36,966 nt of DNA from a virus. The notes under the pieces were generated by a model that saw only the letters and a list, made by a program, of their open reading frames with translations, had not been told where the DNA came from and made no database searches. A program made the translations under genes and the position numbers. The stretch is taken from IMG/VR virus record IMGVR_UViG_3300025949_000058, positions 1 to 36,966 of that record; one strand, 5' to 3'. How positions within the stretch are numbered: position 1 is the stretch's first letter; each line of letters starts with the position of its first letter. This document shows, one piece after another, positions 30,364-36,339 of the stretch.

Positions 30364-30735
30364 ATGACGACGACGCAAGACCCACAGTCACACTTCGACT
30401 CTGTTATCACGCTGCTGGCGCGATGGTTCGGCGCTTCCGTAGGACTGCGTAACGCCTCGTCGGCGATGGTCACCCCGAAGTTCGGAACCGACGGCGCGCG
30501 CGGCGAGTGGAAGGCGGGTCGCGTTTGGATGGTGTCGGACAACGGCGGCGAATACAACGTCCTTCCGATCAACAGCGAGGACGAGTATCGGGCTGTGCCG
30601 TACATTGACATGAACGGCGCCGTCGACCCGATGACCGTCGCGCACCGGATATCGCTCATATTCCGCGGCGAAGATATTGATTGGTCATTCCGTATGGACG
30701 ACGACGGAATCGACTGGCTAACGGAGCAGCCGTGA
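30364..30735 (+). CDS. Hypothetical protein, first gene of plus-strand island
   Basis: The 123-residue acidic protein has helix SVITLLARWFG, then WKAGRVWMVSDNGGEY and strands IDWSFRMDDDGIDWL. It resembles no family I recognise. It is the first of three genes facing against a long minus-strand operon and is joined to the next by GTGA, so the island looks like a self-contained moron. Confidence 0.65.
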   Translation: MTTTQDPQSHFDSVITLLARWFGASVGLRNASSAMVTPKFGTDGARGEWKAGRVWMVSDNGGEYNVLPINSEDEYRAVPYIDMNGAVDPMTVAHRISLIFRGEDIDWSFRMDDDGIDWLTEQP

Positions 30736-31124
30736 GGACCTTGGCTCAACTCAAGGCGGCCTCGGCAGACCTGGAAACGATCGTCAGCATGGCAAGGGAA
30801 GACATGCGGGCCGCCGCGAGACTGGCAGCAATAGACGCAGGAGCCGACGGCTTCTACGACCACTCCGCCGCAGACGCCACCGACAGGATCGTGGCCACAA
30901 TAGAAGCGCTGCCGTTGACTTGCAGCGCTGAACCGTCCAGCTTTTCCGGAGAGTTGGCGCGCCACCCGAAAGGCTTCGGCCTCAAGGCGAAGTGTCCGTC
31001 TTGCGGAGGCACATTCGGCGTGTTCCCAGGGCGCGACGGGTGGGCGCTTCGAAGGCACGCCGGCGACAGAAGGGACGGCGGCCGGTGCTCCGGTTACTCG
31101 TCGGTATACGTGAAGCCGCTCTGA
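30732..31124 (+). CDS. Helical protein with C-terminal zinc ribbon
   Basis: GTG at 30732 overlaps the previous stop. The 130-residue protein has an N-terminal helical half (SADLETIVSMAREDMRAAA) and a C-terminal zinc-ribbon-like module, KCPSCGGTFGVF ... RRHAGDRRDGGRCSGY, with C-x2-C, His and Cys. Function unknown; nucleic-acid binding is possible. Confidence 0.65.
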   Translation: MRTLAQLKAASADLETIVSMAREDMRAAARLAAIDAGADGFYDHSAADATDRIVATIEALPLTCSAEPSSFSGELARHPKGFGLKAKCPSCGGTFGVFPGRDGWALRRHAGDRRDGGRCSGYSSVYVKPL

Positions 31125-31162
31125 CACGTATTCACCGCATCCAATTGCACGGAGGAATGACC

Positions 31163-31354
31163 ATGCCGAAGCGAAAGCCGGGGCACGGAGGCCGCCGCCC
31201 CGGTGCAGGCCGTCCCGTATCGACGGGTGCAGGCGCGAACCGCATCGTGTTCCGGGTGTCAGATGCCCAGCTAATGGAACTCGTGACAGAGGCCGCGCGC
31301 CTTGGGCTTCCGAGCGCCGACCTGGCGGCCAAGCGACGCGTATTCCCGTCTTGA
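31163..31354 (+). CDS. Small basic regulator-like protein (ribbon-helix-helix candidate)
   Basis: The 63-residue protein begins PKRKPGHGGRRPGAGRPVS, an AT-hook-like basic arm seen in many phage proteins. A strand-helix follows (RIVFRVSDAQLMELVTEAARLG), suiting a ribbon-helix-helix or similar dimeric DNA binder. GGAGG seven bases before the ATG at 31163 decides the start over the in-frame ATG at 31157. It is the last island gene and a candidate for the protein that binds the TGNCA dyads, though nothing ties them directly. Confidence 0.55.
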   Translation: MPKRKPGHGGRRPGAGRPVSTGAGANRIVFRVSDAQLMELVTEAARLGLPSADLAAKRRVFPS

Positions 31355-31397
31355 CAGCCGGGTAGACCCGCGCCGGCTTCGCGCGCTTGGCCTTCAC
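31338..31397 (-). pseudogene. Remnant 5' end of a minus-strand gene at the island boundary
   Basis: ATG at 31397 overlaps the stop of 31394-31606 as ATGA, the pattern of a true start. The first ~20 residues (KAKRAKPARVYPAVKTGI) look real and parallel MARQIKKRRVYPAES at 30316. Beyond that the frame runs antisense to the island genes with implausible composition. I read it as a gene cut off by the island; the frame stays open to 30300 but is unlikely to be functional there. Confidence 0.45.
31355..31367. repeat. 13-bp direct repeat, right copy, flanking the plus-strand island
   Basis: This is the second CAGCCGGGTAGAC, one base beyond the stop of the last island gene. Together with 30277-30289 it frames the 1.06-kb insert. 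Perfect over 13 bp, then similar with small gaps. Confidence 0.6.
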
Positions 31398-31606
31398 GGC
31401 AGTTTCCGTTCCTGCCTGGCTCGCATGTATCCCTCGCGCGGATACAGCTTCATCCTGATATCGAAGATGACCATGGCGTACCTGTTACCGAGCTTCACCA
31501 GTGCTTCCTCGGCGTCTTGGAGCAGCTTGATCTCTGCCGCAAGCTCCTCGTCTGACCACTCCATGCGCTCTTTGCCGTGATCAAACGGCCTGGTCTCGTC
31601 GCTCAT
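31394..31606 (-). CDS. Small helical hypothetical protein
   Basis: The 70-residue protein has a long charged helix (WSDEELAAEIKLLQDAEEALVKLG) and a YAMVIFDIRMKLYPREG strand. It starts in an ATGA overlap at 31606. Downstream of it the ladder is broken by the plus-strand island. Function unknown. Confidence 0.65.
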   Translation of the reverse strand: MSDETRPFDHGKERMEWSDEELAAEIKLLQDAEEALVKLGNRYAMVIFDIRMKLYPREGYMRARQERKLP

Positions 31607-31923
31607 TTCGCCATCTCCCGTCTCCGCGTCACCGTCGTCTCGTTGGCCGCGGTGTCGTCGTCGATGAGCGCGTAGAGGCGGCGCTCGCGGATGGCGATCG
31701 TGTTCGCGCACATCACCGTGGACCCGTTGCTAATCGCGGTCCTGATCCACCCGCGACATATCTTGTGATCAGCCCTCGGATAGCATGGCGTCTGGTCGTC
31801 CTCCCTTGACAGCAGCACGAAGCGCTCGTTCCTGCCTGTAGATTTGCACGGCCGCACTTCGAGGCACATGCCCACGTGCAACTGCGCCTCGTCCGTCACC
31901 AGCTTCCACAGGTCGCGCGTCAT
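31603..31923 (-). CDS. Hypothetical protein
   Basis: The 106-residue protein contains VGMCLEVRPCKSTGRNERFVLL, a small beta-type segment, and a Cys-containing middle (TPCYPRADHKICRGW). The ATG at 31923 is coupled to the stop of the preceding gene. No family was recognised. Confidence 0.65.
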   Translation of the reverse strand: MTRDLWKLVTDEAQLHVGMCLEVRPCKSTGRNERFVLLSREDDQTPCYPRADHKICRGWIRTAISNGSTVMCANTIAIRERRLYALIDDDTAANETTVTRRREMAK

Positions 31924-32216
31924 GGCTGGTCCTCCTCGGTCGGCCCTGTCCACGGGACCCAGCCATATCCGTCGACCACCATCCCCCATCGGAACCACCG
32001 GCCCGACTTGTCGCGCATGCAGGCGTATCCGTCGATGTCCTTGACGATAATCGGCTCCTCCGCCTCCCCCGCCAGCCCGTCGAGCGCCAGGCGTTCGACT
32101 CGCTTGAAGATGTCAATGCGATTGCTACAGAACTCGTGCTTGCAGTTGTCCTCCATGCAGTCACGCGCGTGGCTGACGTCCGCGAGCAACCGGAGAAGTG
32201 CGTCCGCGGCGGTCAT
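31920..32216 (-). CDS. Hypothetical protein with Cys/His cluster
   Basis: The 98-residue protein has helix LLRLLADVSHARDCMEDNC, then KHEFCSNRIDIF (Cys/His cluster ~20-30) and a C-terminal beta part with RWFRWGMVVDGYGW. The cluster could hold zinc. It is preceded by a chain of minimal ORFs. Function unknown. Confidence 0.65.
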   Translation of the reverse strand: MTAADALLRLLADVSHARDCMEDNCKHEFCSNRIDIFKRVERLALDGLAGEAEEPIIVKDIDGYACMRDKSGRWFRWGMVVDGYGWVPWTGPTEEDQP

Positions 32217-32230
32217 TTGAACACCTTCAT
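32213..32230 (-). other. Five-codon minicistron (MKVFK)
   Basis: ATG 32230 overlaps the stop of the 25-residue ORF, and its TGA overlaps the ATG at 32216. It is probably a translation-coupling bridge rather than a functional peptide, but it fits the overlap pattern exactly on both sides. Confidence 0.35.
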
Positions 32231-32304
32231 CGTGAGCACAGATACGGCTTCGCGTTCAACCACGCCCGCAGCGCTCGGGCCCTCTGTTTACGTCTTACGC
32301 TCAT
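32227..32304 (-). CDS. 25-residue basic micro-ORF
   Basis: ATG at 32304 overlaps the stop of the membrane microprotein (ATGA), and its TGA overlaps the next minicistron. The sequence MSVRRKQRARALRAW is highly basic. It may be a short nucleic-acid-binding peptide or the remainder of a longer gene. Confidence 0.45.
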   Translation of the reverse strand: MSVRRKQRARALRAWLNAKPYLCSR

Positions 32305-32402
32305 CGCTTCCTCATCACGCCAGCGATCGCGAAGCAGATCACGGCAATCAAGAACCCGACCGGGACGCCATAAACCAGCCCCAGAATGTATCCGTCTCTC
32401 AC
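32301..32402 (-). CDS. 33-residue membrane microprotein
   Basis: GTG at 32402 overlaps the upstream stop. The ORF encodes one hydrophobic segment (YILGLVYGVPVGFLIAVICF) with a RKR end, a typical single-pass topology with a cytoplasmic basic tail. It is coupled on both sides. Possible roles include superinfection control or toxin-like activity; nothing specific is visible. Confidence 0.55.
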   Translation of the reverse strand: MRDGYILGLVYGVPVGFLIAVICFAIAGVMRKR

Positions 32403-32605
32403 TTCGTCCTCGCTTTCTTCGGCGCGCGTGGCTCGTCGTCGCATTGAACGTCGGTCGGGTCGTCCCAGTCGACAAGCTCATCCTGGCGCTCGTAAATCCA
32501 CTTGCCAGGATTCTTGAACGCTCGAATGGCGTCCTCGCGCGTGTCGGCCTCGACGGTCGCCACGGTGTGGTGCGTCGTCCTGATCCTTGCCGTCCACTGT
32601 GCCAT
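32399..32605 (-). CDS. Small hypothetical protein
   Basis: The 68-residue protein begins MAQWTARIRTTHHTVATVEADT, a beta-hairpin-like start followed by a helix (REDAIRAFKN) and an acidic/basic tail. Similar short proteins are frequent in phage early operons. Start chosen at 32605 because it overlaps the preceding stop (TGATG). Confidence 0.65.
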   Translation of the reverse strand: MAQWTARIRTTHHTVATVEADTREDAIRAFKNPGKWIYERQDELVDWDDPTDVQCDDEPRAPKKARTK

Positions 32606-32796
32606 CACCGCTTCCCTTTCTTCGGCGCGCGAGTTGCGGCGTCGATGGCTCGCAGGGCGTTTGTCTCGATCATTCCGAGCTGGTGATAGATGTCGATAAG
32701 GTGCGGCGCGATCAGCCGGCGAATCCGTCGCCGCTCGCGTGCTGCGCCAGCTGCAAGCCCAACAACGAACGCTGTGCGTTCCTCGGTGTAGCTCAT
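32605..32796 (-). CDS. Small helical hypothetical protein
   Basis: The 63-residue protein has a hydrophobic helix (TAFVVGLAAGAA) leading into RERRRIRRLI and a central helix, ending in a basic tail. The first part could be membrane-associated. Coupled by ATGA upstream and TGATG downstream. Confidence 0.6.
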   Translation of the reverse strand: MSYTEERTAFVVGLAAGAARERRRIRRLIAPHLIDIYHQLGMIETNALRAIDAATRAPKKGKR

Positions 32797-33011
32797 AGTC
32801 CCGCCTCGTCGATGGCTTTGTCGAGCCTGTCTCTGGCAAGCGTGTCGTCGGGCTCAGCGCGAACGAACATAACCGCCGCCTGCGCGACCTTGCGCAACGC
32901 CAGCAGTTCGCGGCGTATTACATCGCCAAGTTGCCGCGACCTACCGTCGGAGACGTCTACGGTGCATATCGCGGTCATTCGCTCCAAGTCCTCGTCAGAA
33001 ACGCGCGTCAT
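32793..33011 (-). CDS. Small helical hypothetical protein
   Basis: The 72-residue protein is mostly helix (SDEDLERMTAI, RELLALRKVAQAAVMFVRAE). ATG at 33011 overlaps the stop of the preceding Cys-rich microprotein, ruling out the much longer upstream frame. Function unknown. Confidence 0.65.
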   Translation of the reverse strand: MTRVSDEDLERMTAICTVDVSDGRSRQLGDVIRRELLALRKVAQAAVMFVRAEPDDTLARDRLDKAIDEAGL

Positions 33012-33091
33012 TTGTCGCCCCTCCCGCACCAGTGGCACTGACCGAATAGGCTGTACCAATGCCATTCGCCGCCACGCGAACATGGCGTCAT
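33008..33091 (-). CDS. 27-residue Cys/His microprotein
   Basis: ATG 33091 overlaps the upstream stop and TGA 33008 overlaps the next ATG. The sequence contains FGQCHWCGRGD, a Cys-x2-Cys with His, plus an N-terminal Cys and His. It is below the size that gene finders usually report, but coupling on both sides and composition support it. It resembles the end of the 54-residue protein at 114-278 (CCWCGKGF). Confidence 0.6.
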   Translation of the reverse strand: MTPCSRGGEWHWYSLFGQCHWCGRGDK

Positions 33092-33525
33092 CGCTCCAGC
33101 TCCTCGAAGTCGGGCATGTCGTCGTAGTCGGCACCGTCGAGCGCGAGGCTTTCGGCGATAGCGGATCCGGCGGTCGGCTCAAGCAACATGTCCACCACGC
33201 GCCAGCGGCAGTATTCCCAGCACACGACAGTCGGACCGTAGTCGCGACAGTGACGTGCCGCCTCCATGAACAGCCGCCGCTCGTCGTCGGTTGGGGGCTG
33301 CCAGGTGACACGGTAGCGGCCGCCATTCCACAAATGAATCCCGCCCTGCCATCTCGCTCCTGGGGCGTCGTACGCATCTGGACGATTCGCGAGAACGACG
33401 CCTTCAAATCCATCGCCCGAATCGCCTGGCCATGGCGCGGTCTCCAAGCTAGTTATTGCGATGTCAGCACCCAAAAAATGCACCTGCATGCCGACGCGCG
33501 GCGGGATGTCCTTGCTCGATTTCAT
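33088..33525 (-). CDS. Hypothetical protein
   Basis: The 145-residue protein begins with a beta-rich domain (RVGMQVHFLGADIAITSL; YRVTWQPP). A helical stretch with CRDYGPTVVCWEYCRW follows, and an acidic C-terminus. The three nearby Cys could bind metal. It shares a base with the upstream stop. No family was recognised. Confidence 0.65.
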   Translation of the reverse strand: MKSSKDIPPRVGMQVHFLGADIAITSLETAPWPGDSGDGFEGVVLANRPDAYDAPGARWQGGIHLWNGGRYRVTWQPPTDDERRLFMEAARHCRDYGPTVVCWEYCRWRVVDMLLEPTAGSAIAESLALDGADYDDMPDFEELER

Positions 33526-33743
33526 CAGAACGGCATCTCGCTTTCGTCACGCAGGTATTCGACCGAGACGTCCGTTCTCTTGGCGACGCTCTCTGACTTC
33601 ATGACATAGAACTCCGACCCGGCGTGCGTTCTTGCGAGCCGCACAGACTCTCGCTCTGCGTCGCTCGCAGATTCGTGCCTGCGCGACGGATTTGTTGGAC
33701 CAGTCGGTGACCAAACGATCCAGAATGCCTGTCTGTTGTTCAT
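33525..33743 (-). CDS. Small hypothetical protein
   Basis: The 72-residue protein has a single domain: strand AFWIVWSPTGPT, helix SASDAERESVRLARTH and strand FYVMKSESVAKR. Phages often carry proteins of this beta-alpha-beta pattern (WxVxxP...AxxEAxxLA...FxVL). ATG 33743 overlaps the preceding stop. Confidence 0.65.
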   Translation of the reverse strand: MNNRQAFWIVWSPTGPTNPSRRHESASDAERESVRLARTHAGSEFYVMKSESVAKRTDVSVEYLRDESEMPF

Positions 33744-33973
33744 TTCCGCACACTCATTTGACCTTCGCTCATCGACCCGCCCCGCCAGTGCCGGCGTACT
33801 GCGTTCCCCTGCGGCGCTACCAGCGTCGTCCCGTCCTCGAACTCGAACGTGACATCGCGGTAGTTGCCTGCGTTCACGAAGCCGTCGGGGCGCGAATATT
33901 TCACCACACGGCACCGCTTGCCCTTGCGGTCGGGATGCGCCGTCGAGCGGTAGGTCAGCGGGTAGTCGGTCAC
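33740..33973 (-). CDS. Small hypothetical protein
   Basis: The GTG at 33973 overlaps the upstream stop as GTGA and gives 77 residues, with strands RCRVVKYSRPDGFVNAG and DVTFEFEDGTTLVAP suggesting an SH3-like small barrel. Function unknown. Confidence 0.6.
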   Translation of the reverse strand: MTDYPLTYRSTAHPDRKGKRCRVVKYSRPDGFVNAGNYRDVTFEFEDGTTLVAPQGNAVRRHWRGGSMSEGQMSVRK

Positions 33974-34260
33974 GCGGCCTCCTGTTGCTGCCTGAGCCTT
34001 GCGAGTCGAGCCGCCCACGTCTCAGGCTGGCCAGGTCGCTGGTATTCCTTGCGCGTCGGCAGTCGCGATTCGGGCCGCGTCTGCACGAACCGAACCGATC
34101 CAGCGCTTTCCGTTCGGTCGCAATCATCGCACGGCCACGGCGCGTCCCTGCCGTTCGGTCGAACGGTCCAGCCATCGAATCGGAGGTCAGACTGGTGGCG
34201 AACGCACAGCCACCGGACTGTCGATGCGCCACCGAGCGTTATTTCGCACACCGGCGTCAC
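33970..34260 (-). CDS. Small zinc-finger-like protein
   Basis: The 96-residue protein (GTG 34260) has WLCVRHQSD followed by WPCDDCDRTESAG, a C-H-C-C cluster near residues 18-48, and a Gln-rich C-terminal helix. It is coupled by GTGA to the helicase loader stop. It may act with replication proteins, but no family was recognised. Confidence 0.6.
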   Translation of the reverse strand: MTPVCEITLGGASTVRWLCVRHQSDLRFDGWTVRPNGRDAPWPCDDCDRTESAGSVRFVQTRPESRLPTRKEYQRPGQPETWAARLARLRQQQEAA

Positions 34261-34919
34261 GATGCCGCTCGCTTCCGCATGCTGTCGCCTTCGAGCGAAA
34301 CGAACCGTCCGCACTCTCGGATGCGGTCGGCGATCCGCTCGTCGTAACGGGCCTTGAATGCGTCCGCGGCGAGGTTCGTGGTCATGACCATCGGCCGGCG
34401 GTTGCCGTGCCGTTCGCTCACGAGCTCGTCGACGATGGCGAGGAAATTCCCCTTCACGTCTGCGTACTCGCTCCCAAGGTCGTCGAGGACGAGACGATCG
34501 GCGCGTAAGAGCATGTCCATTGCGTCTCGGTCGTACCTGTCCCAGCGAGACAGGCGAGCGGCCGTCACGAACAGCGGTTGTTTCCCGCGGTAGCCCTGAA
34601 ACGGCGTCACGCGGCCATCGGCGCAAATCAGCTCGCGCAGCCACGCCGCCGCCGCGACCGTTTTCCCGCACCCAGGGTCCCCGGAGAGCACGATCAGCCC
34701 GTCACCGATGGTCTCCAGTGCCTTTACCGCCTCCGTCTTCGCCAGGTTGCCGCTCGCAACCTCACGGATCCGCTGCGGCGCCCCGGTCTTCTCGAATGCG
34801 TCAAGCTGGCCTCGAAGAATCGAGGCCGCGTCGCTCGCCGCATCTGCCGCCAGCTTCGCCTTGTGTTCCGGTGACTCCAGGTGCGCCCGAATTCGCTCCG
34901 CTCGTTCGTCAAAACTCAT
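34257..34919 (-). CDS. DnaC/IstB-like helicase loader ATPase
   Basis: The 220-residue protein is an AAA+ ATPase: Walker A SGDPGCGKT (79-87), Walker B LVLDDLGSE (143-151), sensor I MVMTTNLA (178-184), and ERIADRIRECGR (194-205) with the arginine region. The N-terminal ~75 residues are helical. It should load the replicative helicase onto the phage origin. It follows the initiator-like gene with an 11-base overlap, as O/P-type pairs do in other phages. Confidence 0.85.
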   Translation of the reverse strand: MSFDERAERIRAHLESPEHKAKLAADAASDAASILRGQLDAFEKTGAPQRIREVASGNLAKTEAVKALETIGDGLIVLSGDPGCGKTVAAAAWLRELICADGRVTPFQGYRGKQPLFVTAARLSRWDRYDRDAMDMLLRADRLVLDDLGSEYADVKGNFLAIVDELVSERHGNRRPMVMTTNLAADAFKARYDERIADRIRECGRFVSLEGDSMRKRAAS

Positions 34920-35796
34920 GGTCCGTGCCTCCGCCCTTGTGCCTCTGTTCGCTCGGCCTTGCCCACCCAACGCGGACGTCACGCGGAGGACCTGTTGCAC
35001 CGTTTGCAACAACTCGAACCTTCGGCGCCCGGAAGCCGTTGAATCCCTCGACAAACCACTTCCACGGGTGCCGCGCTTTCACGCGGCCGGGCGATTCGTC
35101 GGCCAGGTACTCGGCGATCATCTCGGTTGCGAGAAGCTGGGCTGATACACGTTCGTCGAACGGCAGAGCCTCGAGGACATCGCCTAGCTGGCCAATCGCC
35201 TTCGAGTCGCCCTCGCCTTGCCCGTACGTGAGCCGCTGATACTTGCCGCTCCATTGCCGAGAGAACCTCGAGAACCAGTCCCACGCCGACCACGTACCAC
35301 TAGGGATCGCGGGCGCGGGGGGGGCTTTCTCTGCTTCTGCTTCTGCTTCTGCTTCTGCTTCTGCTTCTGCTTGGGCGACATTTGCGACAATTTGCGACTC
35401 TTGCGACATATGCGGAATCACGTCGTTTTTCGCCAACGACCGCTTGGTGGCTATCCTGACGCGGTCTGCCTCGAGCTTCTCTTCCTTGGACCGAAGGGCG
35501 CGGTACTTGGCGTGCATCAGCAGCCGCCAGCCGCGGTCGATGGTCTCGATGCGGCGTCCCTCGAACTCCTTGCTTCCTGAGTCCGGATCTGGCGACAGGA
35601 AGATGTCCATCGCCTTTCGGGTGGCCTCGAGCGAGACCCCTGCCATCTTAGCCAGGCCTGGAATCGTCCCGACGACCACGCCGCGCTCGTCAGCGAGAGC
35701 CAGTAGCGTCACCCACACGACGCGCGTGTCGCTGTCGTATGTCCAGACCGTCGACATGACGATTCCGGAGAAGAGCTTCGTGTACCCCTCGGCCAC
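34909..35796 (-). CDS. Replication initiator-like protein (O-like, winged helix)
   Basis: The 295-residue protein starts at GTG 35796. The N-terminal part (KLFSGIVMSTVW, RVVWVTLLALAD, GVSLEATRKAMDIF, EFEGRRIETIDRGWRLL) follows the phage replication-organiser fold, with a probable helix-turn-helix. The middle (residues ~140-160) is a linker with (Ala-Glu)7, and the C-terminal domain has TWSAWDWFSRFSRQW and HPWKWFVEGFNGF. Its partner is the helicase loader downstream. The linker DNA contains iteron-like repeats, as does lambda O. Confidence 0.75.
   Translation of the reverse strand: MAEGYTKLFSGIVMSTVWTYDSDTRVVWVTLLALADERGVVVGTIPGLAKMAGVSLEATRKAMDIFLSPDPDSGSKEFEGRRIETIDRGWRLLMHAKYRALRSKEEKLEADRVRIATKRSLAKNDVIPHMSQESQIVANVAQAEAEAEAEAEAEAEKAPPAPAIPSGTWSAWDWFSRFSRQWSGKYQRLTYGQGEGDSKAIGQLGDVLEALPFDERVSAQLLATEMIAEYLADESPGRVKARHPWKWFVEGFNGFRAPKVRVVANGATGPPRDVRVGWARPSEQRHKGGGTDHEF
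35317..35324. repeat. G8 homopolymer inside the initiator gene
   Basis: Eight consecutive G on the plus strand (C8 in the coding strand, within KAPPAPAIP). It is a likely site of polymerase slippage or sequencing error, and a one-base change would shift the frame and truncate the C-terminal domain. Confidence 0.8.
35331..35372. repeat. Hexanucleotide tandem repeat (CTGCTT)7
   Basis: Seven perfect copies of CTGCTT on the plus strand encode (Ala-Glu)7 in the minus-strand initiator. Because the unit is six bases, copy-number change lengthens or shortens the acidic linker without altering frame. Confidence 0.9.
35375..35416. repeat. Iteron-like direct repeats (GCGAC), candidate replication origin
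   Basis: GCGAC occurs at 35375, 35384, 35394 and 35403, spaced 9, 10 and 9 bases and separated by A/T-rich triplets; a fifth degenerate copy (GCGGA) follows at 35412. The repeats lie inside the initiator gene, the position of lambda-type origins. They encode part of the linker, so coding constraint is an alternative explanation. Confidence 0.5.
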
Positions 35797-36339
35797 CTAC
35801 GCGACCTCCAGCGTCACTGGCGCCTCGAGCTGGTCCCCGATGGTCGTCCACCCGTCACGCGGCTTGCGGGCGAATAGCTCGAGCCGAGGCCCAGGGCAGA
35901 ACCCTTCGATTAGATGGAAGAACGCTTCGGGCTTCTCGCTGTGGCGACCGGCGCGCGCCGAGAAAGTCGACCGCTGCGATCGCGTGTATAGATTCGGGCG
36001 ACCGCGCACAGCAAGAATCGCCGTCTCATGCGATGCGCGGACGTGCCTGCCCATTCCAAACCACGGCAGACCCGTAGCCGTGAGCTTCTGCCAGACGATC
36101 TCCGACTTCGGGATGAACCCCCACGCGCGGACCACGCGATACGCCTCCTCGACCTGGGACGACACGCGCCACAGAAACAGGTAGGCGTCGTCGGCGACGG
36201 GCGGCAGCTTCAGGCGGCAGATGTCGTCAATCGACATCACCTTGTAGTTCTTCTCGGCACCGCGGGACGCGCCTGGCAGCTTGTCGCCAAACGACCAAGG
36301 TGGGTCGGCAACGATGCAAGCGAACGGCTCGGTGCTCAT
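35797..36339 (-). CDS. MT-A70-family DNA N6-adenine methyltransferase
   Basis: The 180-residue protein has the MT-A70 pattern: ADPPW near residue 11 (catalytic DPPW), YKVMSIDDICRL, AYLFLWRVSS, WGFIPKSEIVWQK, GMGRHVRASHETAILAVRG, then EKPEAFFHLIEGFCPGPRLELFAR. It should transfer methyl groups from S-adenosylmethionine to adenine in DNA. Phages use such enzymes to evade host restriction or mark replication sites. The stop abuts the GTG of the initiator-like gene. Confidence 0.85.
   Translation of the reverse strand: MSTEPFACIVADPPWSFGDKLPGASRGAEKNYKVMSIDDICRLKLPPVADDAYLFLWRVSSQVEEAYRVVRAWGFIPKSEIVWQKLTATGLPWFGMGRHVRASHETAILAVRGRPNLYTRSQRSTFSARAGRHSEKPEAFFHLIEGFCPGPRLELFARKPRDGWTTIGDQLEAPVTLEVA

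Noticed and set aside
30300-31397. 365-residue minus-strand ORF antisense to the three plus-strand genes
   Set aside because: Only its first ~20 codons look coding. The rest is irregular and overlaps three coupled plus-strand genes, so only the start was kept as a remnant.
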